From Rhodoferax sp. (GTDB lineage Bacteria; Pseudomonadota; Gammaproteobacteria; Burkholderiales; Burkholderiaceae_C), in the NCBI GenBank assembly GCA_009693325.1, contig SHXM01000003.1, positions 1 through 48,883 of the forward strand: 48,883 bases of DNA, read 5' to 3'. Below the pieces are notes generated by a model, which did not search any database, was not told where the DNA came from, and saw only the letters and a program-made list of their open reading frames with translations. The stretch's first letter is position 1. Each line of letters opens with the position of its first letter. A program made the position numbers and the translations under genes. Shown piece by piece: positions 19,458 to 29,110 of this stretch.

Positions 19458-20572
19458 GTGAGCGTAGTGTCTACCAAACGGCGCGCTAAAGCCAGGAATT
19501 CAGGCGACTGCATTTCATGCAAGCGCGACACGGTGCGCGGGAATTCATGCGCCAACGGCCCTTCGGTGTAAAGCTGTTGTGGCGCCACCTCGGCCGACAT
19601 GATCAGCTTGACCCGCCGGTCGTACAAGACATCGATCAGCCAAGTGAAGCGCCGGGCCTCCGAGGCCAGGCGCACCGGCATATGGGGCACATTGCTGAGC
19701 AAAACAGTATGAAACTGTGACGCGATTTCAAGATAGTCGTTGTGCGAACGCGGGCCGCCACACAGGTTCTTGAAATCAAACCACACCACTCCGCCAGCGC
19801 GCCGCCGCGCCAGAATCTGACGCGCCTCGATCTGCAAGCTGGGATCGTCGTCCTGTCTTTCTGCCAGCTGCTCAAATGCCGCGTCCATCTGTTGGTCGGC
19901 CTGCTCGCCCAAGGGCGTGTGGTAGAGCCTGAGTTGCTCCAGCTTCTGGCGACGGTAGTCCTGGCCGTTATCCACCTTGACCACTTCGAGACGGGTGTTG
20001 AGCAGTTCAATCGCTGGCAGGATGCGGCTTCGGTGCAGGCCATTGGGGTACAGATCATCTGGCATGAAGTTGGAGGTCGTGACAAACCCAACGCCATGAT
20101 CAAACAGCGCCCTGAGCAGCCGGTGCAGGATCATCGCATCGGTGATGTCGGCGATGTGAAACTCATCGAAGCAAATCAGTCTGTGCCGTTCAGCGATGCA
20201 CCTGCCCAGGGCATCGAGCGGGTTGGCCGTGCCTTGCAGCGCAGCGAGTTCTCGGTGGACCTCACGCATGAACTCATGAAAATGCAGCCGCGTCTTGCGT
20301 CGCACGGGGATGGCATCGAAAAAACAATCCATCAAAAAACTTTTGCCCCGGCCAACGCCACCAAACAGGTAGACGCCACGCGGTATTTCCGGCCGACTGA
20401 GCAGTTTTTTCAGGGCGTTAGACCGCTTTTCTTTGTACTCAATCCACGCCAGAGCGCAGCGCTCAAGAGCGGCTACTGCCAGCAATTGCGCCGGGTCACT
20501 GGTGTAGCCCCGCTGGCGCAACTCCCGCTCATAGGCATCAGACACCGGCGTCAAGGAGTGGGCCTGCTCCAC
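19454..20572 (-). CDS. zapE: ZapE, cell-division AFG1-type ATPase
   Basis: ZapE is an AAA-type ATPase that associates with the FtsZ ring and is related to mitochondrial AFG1. The 372 residues show Walker A GGVGRGKS at 71-78, Walker B LICFDEFH at 132-139 with the following IADITDAM, and a sensor-like TSNFMPDDLY near 165-174. The start is a GTG at 20572, since the reading MEQAHSLTPVSDAYERELR fits the family opening. It lies 40 nt after lpd in the 2-oxoglutarate dehydrogenase run, a linkage found in several beta-proteobacteria and probably transcriptional. Confidence 0.94.
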   Translation of the reverse strand: MEQAHSLTPVSDAYERELRQRGYTSDPAQLLAVAALERCALAWIEYKEKRSNALKKLLSRPEIPRGVYLFGGVGRGKSFLMDCFFDAIPVRRKTRLHFHEFMREVHRELAALQGTANPLDALGRCIAERHRLICFDEFHIADITDAMILHRLLRALFDHGVGFVTTSNFMPDDLYPNGLHRSRILPAIELLNTRLEVVKVDNGQDYRRQKLEQLRLYHTPLGEQADQQMDAAFEQLAERQDDDPSLQIEARQILARRRAGGVVWFDFKNLCGGPRSHNDYLEIASQFHTVLLSNVPHMPVRLASEARRFTWLIDVLYDRRVKLIMSAEVAPQQLYTEGPLAHEFPRTVSRLHEMQSPEFLALARRLVDTTLT

Positions 20573-20612
20573 AGCGGTTTTTGATCAATCGGCGCGGGTT
20601 GCAACACCGGCC

Positions 20613-22052
20613 TTAGAAGTTCAGCGTGCGTTTATCCACCGCCAGCGCCGCCTCCTTGATCGCCTCACCCAGCGAGGGGTGAGCATGGCAAATGCGGGCC
20701 AAATCTTCGCTGCTGGCGCGAAACGACATCGCCACCACGCACTCAGCAATCAATTCGCTGGCCATGGGTCCGACGATATGAACCCCCAAAATCTCATCGC
20801 TCACTGCGTCCGACAGCATCTTGACCATGCCGGTCGTGTCGCCCAGGGCACGGGCCCGGCCGTTGGCCAAAAACGGAAAGGTGCCCGCCTTGAAAGCGCG
20901 TCCGGCGGCCTTGAGCTGCTCCTCAGTTTGTCCGACCCATGCGATTTCAGGGTTGGTGTAAATCACCCAAGGGACGGTGTTGAAATCGACATGCCCATGC
21001 TGGCCGGCCATGCGCTCGGCCACCGCCACGCCCTCTTCTTCGGCTTTGTGCGCCAGCATCGGGCCGCGCACGACATCGCCCACTGCCCAAACCCCGGGAA
21101 GATTGGTTCGGCAATCAGCGTCGACCACAATGGCGCCCCGCTCATCGAGCGCCAGCCCGACGGTTGCAGCATTCAAGCCCTGGGTGTTTGGCACCCGGCC
21201 GATAGAAACGATCAGTTTGTCGACGGCCAAAGTTTTCGACTCGCCCTGGGCAGTCAGATAGGCCACATCAACCCCCTTGGCCGTGGCGCTGATGGCGCCT
21301 ACCTGAACCCCGAGCTCGATCTTCAGGCCCTGCTTGTCAAACGCTTTTTTTGCCTCTTTGGCAATCTGCTGGTCCACCCCGCCCAAAAAGCTCGGCAGGC
21401 CTTCGAGTACCGTGACACTGGCACCCAGACGGCGCCAGACCGAACCCATCTCCAAGCCGATCACACCCGAGCCAATCAGACCGAGGCGCTTGGGCAGCTT
21501 AGTCAGGGCCAGCGCACCCTCATTGGAGAGTATCTTGTCTTCATCAAACGGCGTGCCGGCCAAGGCCCGCGGGCTTGAACCGCTAGCAACAATCACCTGC
21601 TTGCCGATCAGCACCTGGGCTGGCGCGCCGGCTGACATGGGTGCAAGCGCGATCTCGTAGGCGCCATCCAGGGCCTTCGCAAAGGATGCCCTGGCATGGA
21701 AAAAACTGACCTTGTTTTTTTTGAACAAGAACAAAATACCTTCGTTGTTCTGCTTAACCACGCTGTCCTTGCGGCCCATCATGGTGGGCAGGTCCAGGCT
21801 TAAACCGGCCACACCGATGCCATGGTCTGCGAAATGCTGACCGGCCTGCTCGAAATGCTCAGAAGACTGCAGCAGTGCCTTGGATGGTATGCAACCCACG
21901 TTGGTGCAGGTGCCACCCGGCGCGGGCCCGCCTTTGGCGTTGCACCAGGCGTCGACACAGGCCACGCTAAAGCCAAGTTGGGCCGCCCGTATGGCGGCAA
22001 TATAGCCACCGGGCCCAGCCCCGATCACGATCAGGTCAAAAGATTGGCTCAT
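20613..22052 (-). CDS. lpdA: Lpd, dihydrolipoamide dehydrogenase (E3)
   Basis: E3 reoxidises the dihydrolipoyl arm of the 2-oxoglutarate dehydrogenase complex and passes electrons to NAD. The 479 residues begin [16 protein letters not shown] (FAD-binding dinucleotide fold). The redox disulfide is Cys49/Cys54 in [12 protein letters not shown]. The NAD fold is at [14 protein letters not shown], and the C-terminal catalytic His458 and Glu463 are in HPSLGEA. ATG 22052 is chosen on family alignment over a longer frame. It follows sucB by 13 nt, so this copy belongs to the 2-oxoglutarate complex rather than to pyruvate dehydrogenase. Confidence 0.96.
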   Translation of the reverse strand: MSQSFDLIVIGAGPGGYIAAIRAAQLGFSVACVDAWCNAKGGPAPGGTCTNVGCIPSKALLQSSEHFEQAGQHFADHGIGVAGLSLDLPTMMGRKDSVVKQNNEGILFLFKKNKVSFFHARASFAKALDGAYEIALAPMSAGAPAQVLIGKQVIVASGSSPRALAGTPFDEDKILSNEGALALTKLPKRLGLIGSGVIGLEMGSVWRRLGASVTVLEGLPSFLGGVDQQIAKEAKKAFDKQGLKIELGVQVGAISATAKGVDVAYLTAQGESKTLAVDKLIVSIGRVPNTQGLNAATVGLALDERGAIVVDADCRTNLPGVWAVGDVVRGPMLAHKAEEEGVAVAERMAGQHGHVDFNTVPWVIYTNPEIAWVGQTEEQLKAAGRAFKAGTFPFLANGRARALGDTTGMVKMLSDAVSDEILGVHIVGPMASELIAECVVAMSFRASSEDLARICHAHPSLGEAIKEAALAVDKRTLNF

Positions 22053-22065
22053 GGGGCGACTGCTT

Positions 22066-23310
22066 TCAGATATCAAACAAGAGGCGGGCCGGGTCTTCGA
22101 GCGCCTCCTTCATCGCCACCAGGCCGAGCACAGCTTCGCGGCCGTCGATGATGCGGTGGTCATAGCTCATGGCGAAATAGTTGATGGGTCGAACCACCAC
22201 CTGCCCGTTTTCGACCACTGCTCTATCCTTGGTTGCATGGACGCCCAAAATAGCAGATTGCGGCGGGTTGATGATGGGGGTGGAGAGCATGGAGCCGAAC
22301 ACGCCACCATTGGAGATTGAAAAAGTGCCGCCAGTCATCTCCTCAATACTGAGCTTGCCATCACGCGCTTTGGCGCTGTAATCGGCAATCTTTTTCTCGA
22401 TGTCGGCAAAGCTCATCTGATCGGCGTTGCGCAGAATTGGCACCACCAGACCACGCGGCGAACCAACCGCAATGCCGATATCAAAATAGCCGTGGTAGAC
22501 GATGTCATTGCCGTCCACGGACGCGTTGAGTACCGGGTATTTTTTGAGTGCATGCACCGCGGCTTTGACAAAAAAGCTCATGAAGCCAATCTTCACGCCG
22601 TGCTCTTTCTCAAATTTCTCCTGAAAACGCTTGCGCATCTCCATCACGGGCGCCATGTTGACTTCGTTGAAGGTGGTCAAAATGGCGTTGCTGGTTTGCG
22701 ACAAGAGCAGACGCTGAGCCACCCGGGCCCGCAAGCGGCTCATGGGCACACGTTGCTCGGGGCGCTCGGCCGTGGCCACTGGCGGCATGGCCACTTCGGG
22801 CAACAGGGCCGCCCCAAAACTCGCCGCCGGCAGGGCTTGTACTGCGGCGGGCAGCTCAGGCGGTGCGGGCTGCACGGCCGCCGCTGCGCTGAGCACATCG
22901 CCCTTGGTGATGCGTCCATCGCGCCCAGTGCCCGCCACAGAGCCGGCAGCGAGCTGTTTGTCGGCCATCAATTTGGCTGCCGCTGGCATGGCCACACCCG
23001 CCATTAGCGCAGCGGGCGGCGCGGTCTTGAGCGCTGCAGTCGCCCCAGCGGCAGCGGCTCCAGCATGGCCCTGCGTGTCAATACGGGCGATCAATTGCTC
23101 AGCCATAACCGTCGCACCGTCGCCCACCAATAACTCGCGCAACACCCCAGCGCTGGGGGCTGGCACCTCCAAAACCACCTTGTCGGTCTCGATCTCGGTC
23201 AAGATTTCATCCACCACCACCGACTCACCGACTTTCTTCTTCCAGTGCAACAGGGTGGCCTCAGCGACCGACTCTGAAAGCTGCGGGACTTTGACTTCTA
23301 CGATCGCCAT
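22066..23310 (-). CDS. sucB: SucB/OdhB, dihydrolipoyl succinyltransferase (E2)
   Basis: E2 carries the succinyl group from E1 to CoA and forms the core of the 2-oxoglutarate dehydrogenase complex. The 414-residue protein has one lipoyl domain (1-75, lipoylated Lys44 in ETDKVVLE) and an Ala/Pro-rich hinge. A peripheral-subunit-binding region lies near 105-145 (TGRDGRITKGDV). The catalytic domain ends in YDHRIIDG, with His385 and Asp389. The opening MAIVEVKVPQLSESV is typical of the succinyl rather than acetyl enzyme. It lies 46 nt after sucA. Confidence 0.96.
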   Translation of the reverse strand: MAIVEVKVPQLSESVAEATLLHWKKKVGESVVVDEILTEIETDKVVLEVPAPSAGVLRELLVGDGATVMAEQLIARIDTQGHAGAAAAGATAALKTAPPAALMAGVAMPAAAKLMADKQLAAGSVAGTGRDGRITKGDVLSAAAAVQPAPPELPAAVQALPAASFGAALLPEVAMPPVATAERPEQRVPMSRLRARVAQRLLLSQTSNAILTTFNEVNMAPVMEMRKRFQEKFEKEHGVKIGFMSFFVKAAVHALKKYPVLNASVDGNDIVYHGYFDIGIAVGSPRGLVVPILRNADQMSFADIEKKIADYSAKARDGKLSIEEMTGGTFSISNGGVFGSMLSTPIINPPQSAILGVHATKDRAVVENGQVVVRPINYFAMSYDHRIIDGREAVLGLVAMKEALEDPARLLFDI

Positions 23311-23356
23311 GGAAATGCTTTCTGTTTTTATTCAAAAAAAGGGCTGGCGCCCGGGC

Positions 23357-26257
23357 TTATTTGCTCAAAATGAATCCCTTAAGCTTGCCAAAGGCACCTT
23401 CTACCAAGGCCTTCTGCTGCTCCTGGTGCAGGTGGGAATAACCAACCGCCGGCGAGGCCGACGCGCCGCGTCCGGAATAGCCCAGGCGCTGACCATCGAG
23501 CATGTTCTCGTGGATGTAATGCTGCACAAAAAACCAGGCGCCCTGGTTCTGCGGCTCGTCCTGGCACCAGACCACCTCGCTGGCGTTGCTGTATTTTTTG
23601 AGCTCCTGGGAAAAAGCTTTGTGCGGGAAGGGATAGAGCTGCTCCACCCGCACAAGGGCAACATCGTCCAGTCCTTTTTCTTCCCGCCTCTTGGCCAAGT
23701 CGTAGTACACCTTGCCCGAGCAGGCCACCACCCGCTTGACTTTGTCTGATTTTTTGACAATTTCCTCTTTGGTCTCGGGAATGATGGTTTGAAAGCTTCC
23801 CTTGGTGAACTCTGAGAGCGGCGAGCTGGCGTCCTTGTGGCGCAGCAGGGATTTGGGTGTCATGATGATCAGCGGCTTGCGAATGTTGCGCACCATCTGG
23901 CGCCGCAACACGTGGAAGATCTGGCTGGCTGTGGTGGGCTGAACCACCTGCATATTGGTGTCTGCGCTGAGCTGCATGAAACGCTCTAGCCGCGCCGAGC
24001 TATGCTCTGGCCCCTGGCCCTCGTAGCCGTGCGGCAACATCAGGGTGATGCCGTTGACACGACCCCACTTGACCTCGCCCGAGGCAATGAACTGATCAAT
24101 AACCACCTGTGCGCCATTGACAAAATCCCCGAATTGAGCCTCCCAGATGACCAGCGTGTTGGGGTCGTTGGACGCGTAGCCGTATTCAAAAGCCAACACC
24201 GCTTCTTCCGACAAAATCGAGTCGATCACCACAAAAGGGGATTGCCCATCGGCCACGTTTTGCAAGGGGGTGTAAGTGCCTTCGTCAAATTTTTCACGAT
24301 TCTGGTCATGGATGACCGCGTGTCTGTGGGTGAAGGTGCCTCGGCCAGAGTCTTCGCCGCTCAGGCGCACCGGGTAGCCGCTCGCCACCAATGACGCAAA
24401 AGCCATGTGCTCGCCCATGCCCCAATCTACCGGCAGCTCACCCCGGCCCATCGCGGCCCGGTCGTCATAGACTTTGCGGACCAGCTGGTGCGGGGTGATG
24501 CTGGACGGCAGGGTGGTGAGCCGCTGCGACAGCCGGCGCCACTCGGCCATGGGAATGCCAGTCTCGCCAGCATCGGTCCATTTTTTACCAACGAAAGGCG
24601 ACCAGTCCACTGCGTACTTGCTTTTGAAGTTGGTCAGCACTGGGTCTACCGTGAGTTTGCCGGCATCCATGGCCGCACGGTAGGCTCTGACCATGTCATC
24701 ACCAAGTTCGGCACCAAGCCCCTGCGCGGCAAGCCGGTCGGCATACAGGCGCCGGGTGCCGGGATGCTGCGCTATTTTTTTATACATCAGCGGCTGCGTC
24801 AGGGCCGGGGTGTCCTGCTCGTTGTGGCCAAGTTTGCGAAAACAGATGATGTCCACCACCACGTCTTTGCAAAATTCCAAGCGGAACTCCAGTGCCAACT
24901 GGGTGGCCAGGACCACGGCCTCGGGATCATCGCCATTAACATGCAGCACTGGCGACTCGACCATCTTGACAATGTCCGAGCAGTACAGGGTGGAGCGACT
25001 GTCGCGCGGGTCGCTGGTGGTAAATCCGATCTGGTTGTTGATCACGATGTGCACCGTGCCGCCCGTGGAGTAGCCACGGGTCTCGGCCAGCGCGAGGGTC
25101 TCCATCACCACCCCTTGGCCGGCGAAAGCCGCGTCGCCGTGAACCAGCACCGGCAGCACCTGCTTGCCATGCGGGTCGCCACGGCGGTCCATGCGGGCTC
25201 GTACCGAACCCTCAACCACCGGGTTGACGATTTCAAGATGCGAAGGATTGAAAGCCAAGGTCAGGTGCACCGGGCCACCCGGCGTGGCAACGTCTGAGCT
25301 AAAGCCCTGGTGGTACTTGACATCTCCGCTGGTCAACTCCTCGGGCGCAGAATGATCGAACTCGGCAAACAAATCAGCGGGCAGCTTGCCCAGGGTGTTG
25401 ACCAGCACATTCAAGCGGCCGCGGTGGGCCATGCCGATCACGATTTCCTGCACGCCTTTGGCACCAGCCATTTGGATGAGCTCATCCATGGAGGCGATAA
25501 AGCTTTCTCCGCCCTCTAGAGAGAAGCGCTTTTGGCCAACAAACTTGGTGTGCAAAAACCGCTCGAGACCCTCGGAGGCTGTGAGTCTCTCCAAAATGTG
25601 TTTTTTCTTGTCAGCATCGAAATTCGGTTTGCTGCGGATGAGCTCTAGTTTTTGCTGCCACCAGCGTTTTTGGTTCTGATCAGTGGCATACATGTACTCG
25701 GCGCCAATGGTGCCGCAGTAAGTCTGGCGAAGCGCGTTCATGAGCTCTCGCAGACTCATGGTGTCTTTGCCAAAAAAGGTGTTGCTGGTGTTGAACACTG
25801 CCTCTTGATCGGCGTCACTGAAACCGTAAAAAGCAGGCTCCAGCTCAGGAATTTGGTCCCGCTCGGCGCGCTTGAGAGGATCAAGATCAGCCCAGCGGGC
25901 ACCGACATTGCGATAGGCGGCGATGAGTTGCTGCACCGATGTGCGCTTACGACCCATTTCGGCATCTGCGCTCGCGACCACCACCTGCGTCCCGCCCTGT
26001 TTGGCACGCTGGGCGAACGCATTGATCACTGGCAGGTGGGGCACGTCTTTGGCGCTGGAGCCGTCGCCAGCAGGAACATGCTGAAGAGCATCAAAGTAAT
26101 CACGCCAAGTCTCGGGAACACTGCCAGGGTTGGCAAGGTAGTTCTCGTACATCTCTTCCACGTAGGGCGCATTGCCGCCAAAAAGGTAGGTGCTGGCTTG
26201 GTAGGTTTGGTAAGTGGGCGAGGCCACAGAAGACGCTGGCCGGTTTGAATCGTTCAT
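23357..26257 (-). CDS. sucA: SucA/OdhA, 2-oxoglutarate dehydrogenase E1
   Basis: E1 is the thiamine-diphosphate enzyme that decarboxylates 2-oxoglutarate and passes succinyl to the E2 lipoyl arm in the TCA cycle. At 966 residues it is a normal bacterial homodimeric E1. Features are the N-terminal E2-binding helix (APYVEEMYENYL), the active-site region GMAHRGRLNVL, the ThDP-binding GDAAFAGQGVV and NNQIGFTTSDPRDSRST. The C-terminal transketolase domain contains HGYEGQGPEHSSARLERF. The 164-nt upstream gap should carry the operon promoter. sucA, sucB and lpd together encode a complete complex. Confidence 0.98.
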   Translation of the reverse strand: MNDSNRPASSVASPTYQTYQASTYLFGGNAPYVEEMYENYLANPGSVPETWRDYFDALQHVPAGDGSSAKDVPHLPVINAFAQRAKQGGTQVVVASADAEMGRKRTSVQQLIAAYRNVGARWADLDPLKRAERDQIPELEPAFYGFSDADQEAVFNTSNTFFGKDTMSLRELMNALRQTYCGTIGAEYMYATDQNQKRWWQQKLELIRSKPNFDADKKKHILERLTASEGLERFLHTKFVGQKRFSLEGGESFIASMDELIQMAGAKGVQEIVIGMAHRGRLNVLVNTLGKLPADLFAEFDHSAPEELTSGDVKYHQGFSSDVATPGGPVHLTLAFNPSHLEIVNPVVEGSVRARMDRRGDPHGKQVLPVLVHGDAAFAGQGVVMETLALAETRGYSTGGTVHIVINNQIGFTTSDPRDSRSTLYCSDIVKMVESPVLHVNGDDPEAVVLATQLALEFRLEFCKDVVVDIICFRKLGHNEQDTPALTQPLMYKKIAQHPGTRRLYADRLAAQGLGAELGDDMVRAYRAAMDAGKLTVDPVLTNFKSKYAVDWSPFVGKKWTDAGETGIPMAEWRRLSQRLTTLPSSITPHQLVRKVYDDRAAMGRGELPVDWGMGEHMAFASLVASGYPVRLSGEDSGRGTFTHRHAVIHDQNREKFDEGTYTPLQNVADGQSPFVVIDSILSEEAVLAFEYGYASNDPNTLVIWEAQFGDFVNGAQVVIDQFIASGEVKWGRVNGITLMLPHGYEGQGPEHSSARLERFMQLSADTNMQVVQPTTASQIFHVLRRQMVRNIRKPLIIMTPKSLLRHKDASSPLSEFTKGSFQTIIPETKEEIVKKSDKVKRVVACSGKVYYDLAKRREEKGLDDVALVRVEQLYPFPHKAFSQELKKYSNASEVVWCQDEPQNQGAWFFVQHYIHENMLDGQRLGYSGRGASASPAVGYSHLHQEQQKALVEGAFGKLKGFILSK

Positions 26258-26296
26258 AGTTCGCTGACCTCGGTCTCCCTGGAGAAGACATTAGCT

Positions 26297-26318
26297 GGTT
26301 AAAGCTTGTTGATTAACC
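26297..26318. promoter_or_regulatory. Inverted repeat upstream of sucA
   Basis: GGTTAA and TTAACC form perfect 6-bp arms around a 10-nt centre, 40-61 nt before the sucA start. It could be an operator or a leader hairpin. A second small palindrome AACCGGTT lies at 26335-26342. No sigma-70 pair was clear here. Confidence 0.35.
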
Positions 26319-26412
26319 GCCCGCGTCGCGGCTGAACCGGTTGCGGGATGCGACCCAGCCCTCAGAGGGTGAGTAAGCGCTTCATTGTGCCACCAAAACC
26401 CGGCGCCAAGCT

Positions 26413-26427
26413 CACTAGAAACTAGTG
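26413..26427. repeat. Small hairpin over the prpE stop codon
   Basis: CACTAG and CTAGTG form 6-bp arms with an AAA loop. The prpE TAG stop lies in one arm. There is no T-tract, so it is not a classical terminator, but it may stabilise the 3' end. Confidence 0.3.
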
Positions 26428-28317
26428 CCCTACCAGGTCGCGCACCTGCTGCAAGGCAGCCGGGTCTTCCATGGTGGTGAGGTCGCCGGGGTCGCGTCCC
26501 TCCCACACCGCCTGAACCGCCCGACGCAGCAATTTGCCACTGCGGGTTTTGGGCAGCGCGTTAACAAAGAAGACCCGTGCCGGTCGCGCTACGGCGCCAA
26601 GGTCCTGGTCGACCAGGCGCATGATCTCGCCTTCAAGTTTGAGTCTGGCCGCGGCCTCGCTCGTCCCTTGCGGGTCTTTGACCACGGCAAAGGCCAGTGC
26701 CACCTGCCCCTTGAGGCTGTCGGCCACCCCGACAACCGCCACCTCCGAGACATTCGGATGGGCCGAAATGCTTTCCTCGATTTCCCGGGTACCCAGACGG
26801 TGCCCCGCCACATTGATCACATCATCGGTGCGTCCGAGGATGAAGTAGTAGCCGTCCTCGTCTCGTACACCCCAGTCAAAGGTGCTGTAGACCAGCTTGC
26901 CCGGCACGCTGCTCCAGTAGGTTTTGACAAACCGCTCGTCATCGCCCCAAATCGTCTGCATGCAACCCGGCGGCAGCGGGCCTTCAATGGCCACCACGCC
27001 TTTTTGGTGAGGCTCGGTCAACTCCTCGCCGGTCTGGTCGTCGAGCAGCTTGACTTTGTAGCCATACATCGGCAGGCCGGGGCTACCGTATTTGCTGGGC
27101 GTTTTCTCAACCCCATTGGCCACGGTGAGTATGGGCCAGCCGCTTTCAGTCTGCCAGTAGTTGTCGATGACTGGCACGCCCAGGCCCTCGGCAATCCAGC
27201 GCGCTGTGGGTTCGTCGAGCGGCTCACCGGCAAGAAACAGGGTCCGCAAGCTGGAGAGATCGTATTTTTTCAGCAGCGCGGGGTCTTGTTTTTTGAGCAC
27301 GCGCACCGCAGTTGGGGCGCTGAACATGATCGACACCTTGTATTTTTCAACCAAGCTCCACCACACGCCGCCATCCGGGCGGGTCGGCAAGCCTTCGTAC
27401 AGGATGGTGGCCATGCCGGCGATCAGCGGCCCGTAGACAATGTAGCTGTGCCCCACCACCCAGCCGATGTCACTGGTTGAGAAATAGGTTTCGCCCGCTT
27501 GAGCGCAAAAAATATGCTTCATGCTCGCCGCCAGCGCAACCGCATAGCCTCCGGTATCCCGCTGTACGCCCTTGGGTTTGCCGGTGGTGCCGCTGGTGTA
27601 GAGCGTATAGCTGGGATGGGTGGACTCCAGCCATTCGCAGTCCACCACGGTATTCAGGTGTTTTGCCCTCAGCAGCCCCCACTTGTGGTCGCGTCCCGCG
27701 ACCAGCGGCATCGGGGCGAGTTGCCGGTCTACCAGCAACACCGCCTCTGGCTTGTGGCGCGACAACTGGATCGCGCCATCGAGCAGCGGTTTGTAGTGCA
27801 CCACCTTGCCGCCACGCGAACCAGCGTCTGCACTCACCACCAGCCGGGGCAAGGCATCTTCAATCCGCGAGGCCAGCGAACCCGAAGCAAAGCCGCCAAA
27901 CACCACCGAATGGATCGCGCCAATACGGACGCAGGCCAGCATGGCGAAGGCCGCCTCGGCGATCATGGGCATATAAATCAACACCCGGTCGCCCTGGCGC
28001 ACCCCCAATTCGCGCATCACTGCAGCCATGCGCTGTACCTCGGCTTGCAGCTCGATGAAGGAATAGCTGCGCTCCTGCCCGGTTTCAGTGGAAACCACGA
28101 TCAGGGCCGGCTGATGCGGTCGCTGCAGCAAATGCCGATCCACCGCGTTATGGCACAGGTTGGTGGTACCGCCGACAAACCACTTGGCAAAGGGAGGCTG
28201 GCTGTGGTCGCATATCACTTGCGGTGCTAGCTGCCAGTCAATCAATTGCGATTGCTCGGCCCAAAAAGATTCAGGCTGGCTGATGGAGTAGCGATAAAAA
28301 TCCGCATAGGCTGTCAT
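26422..28317 (-). CDS. prpE: PrpE, propionate--CoA ligase
   Basis: PrpE activates propionate (and often acrylate or acetate less well) to the acyl-CoA via an acyl-AMP. From MTAYADFYRY it has 631 residues, the usual PrpE length. It has the AMP-binding P-loop YTSGTTGKPKG (240-250), the WQTESGWPI region, the hinge motif GRTDDVINVAGHRLGT and the C-terminal catalytic Lys595 in PKTRSGKLL, which can be regulated by acetylation. The frame extends 24 codons upstream, but ATG 28317 fits the family. No prpBCD methylcitrate genes are in the window. Nearby acuI suggests use in a propionyl-CoA-forming route. Confidence 0.9.
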   Translation of the reverse strand: MTAYADFYRYSISQPESFWAEQSQLIDWQLAPQVICDHSQPPFAKWFVGGTTNLCHNAVDRHLLQRPHQPALIVVSTETGQERSYSFIELQAEVQRMAAVMRELGVRQGDRVLIYMPMIAEAAFAMLACVRIGAIHSVVFGGFASGSLASRIEDALPRLVVSADAGSRGGKVVHYKPLLDGAIQLSRHKPEAVLLVDRQLAPMPLVAGRDHKWGLLRAKHLNTVVDCEWLESTHPSYTLYTSGTTGKPKGVQRDTGGYAVALAASMKHIFCAQAGETYFSTSDIGWVVGHSYIVYGPLIAGMATILYEGLPTRPDGGVWWSLVEKYKVSIMFSAPTAVRVLKKQDPALLKKYDLSSLRTLFLAGEPLDEPTARWIAEGLGVPVIDNYWQTESGWPILTVANGVEKTPSKYGSPGLPMYGYKVKLLDDQTGEELTEPHQKGVVAIEGPLPPGCMQTIWGDDERFVKTYWSSVPGKLVYSTFDWGVRDEDGYYFILGRTDDVINVAGHRLGTREIEESISAHPNVSEVAVVGVADSLKGQVALAFAVVKDPQGTSEAAARLKLEGEIMRLVDQDLGAVARPARVFFVNALPKTRSGKLLRRAVQAVWEGRDPGDLTTMEDPAALQQVRDLVGH

Positions 28318-28334
28318 GTCTGTCCCCGGTCGAA

Positions 28335-28346
28335 GCAAGCGCTTGC
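28335..28346. promoter_or_regulatory. 12-bp perfect palindrome in the prpE leader
   Basis: GCAAGCGCTTGC lies 18-29 nt before the prpE ATG. A near-consensus -10 box (CATAAT on the minus strand, 28354-28359) sits just upstream, so a protein bound to the palindrome would cover the transcription start. Operator role is inferred from placement and symmetry. Confidence 0.4.
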
Positions 28347-28440
28347 GAAACAGATTATGGCTGGGCAACTTGCAGCCAACTGACTTCACTGGCAGGCCTG
28401 CTACGAACGCCTTGGGCGCCCGCAGCGCTGCACATGGCGG

Positions 28441-29037
28441 CTACTTGATCACGGCCTGCACCGCCGCGAAGTCAGGATGTTCGGCGCTGCGCAGGCACTC
28501 AAAGGCGAGCATCTCGGTGGTCAGCAGTTCCGCCCCAGCGCCGGCCAGTCGGTCAAAGGCCGCATCCCGGTTGCGTTCGGTGCGCGAACTGCAGGCATCA
28601 GTCACCACCCAAACCTCGAACTCGTCTTCAAGTAAATCCAGGGCGGTCTGCAGCACGCCGACATGAGCCTCGCAGCCCGCAATCACCACCATCGGGCGCG
28701 TTGGGCTGGCAGGCTTTTGCAAATGTTTGGGCAGGCTTCGCACATTGCCTACCTGGGGTTTTGTCGGGGGCCGCAGCCACTCTGCGAGACCCTCCTCGAC
28801 CGCACTGAATTGCATTTTGGTCAGCGTGCGGCCGCACAGTGCCCGGACCTGTGGCAGCTGGGGCCCGAGCAGAGCTGGATGTTGTTCGGTCCCCCAGCAA
28901 GGCATGCCCAACAAACGGGCGACTTCGCCTAAACGCAGAGCATTGGCCAGCACCCAGTGCGACTCCCACATGGTTGGCATCAGTTGGACCTGGTAATCAA
29001 GTAGCACCAACTGGGCCTGGTCGGCTTCAAGAAGCAT
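28441..29037 (-). CDS. Isochorismatase-fold cysteine hydrolase
   Basis: This 198-residue protein has the isochorismatase-like hydrolase fold. The catalytic triad appears as Asp14 (VLLDYQ), Lys74 (TLTKMQFS) and Cys122 (IAGCEAHVGVLQTALDL). The retained GCEAHV motif is typical of the YcaC-like branch with unknown amide or thioester substrates, not of the siderophore enzyme. It lies between prpE and acuI on the same strand, 73 nt after acuI and 123 nt before prpE. A role in the same pathway is possible but unproven. Confidence 0.75.
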   Translation of the reverse strand: MLLEADQAQLVLLDYQVQLMPTMWESHWVLANALRLGEVARLLGMPCWGTEQHPALLGPQLPQVRALCGRTLTKMQFSAVEEGLAEWLRPPTKPQVGNVRSLPKHLQKPASPTRPMVVIAGCEAHVGVLQTALDLLEDEFEVWVVTDACSSRTERNRDAAFDRLAGAGAELLTTEMLAFECLRSAEHPDFAAVQAVIK

Positions 29038-29110
29038 GTCTAACTTTCTGAAAAATTGGGACGGGGCCCGGGCAGATAAAACGCAAACACGGGCCAGGAC
29101 AGGACGCTGC

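Noticed and set aside
20679-21578. Long plus-strand open frame opposite lpd
   Set aside because: Antisense to a conserved gene, with no family features; other long plus-strand frames at 24407-25297 and 26425-27480 are rejected for the same reason.
26377-26392. Sigma-54-like promoter upstream of sucA (TGGCAC then GC on the minus strand)
   Set aside because: The GG and GC dinucleotides are 9 nt apart rather than the required 10, and the -12 element lacks TTGC.
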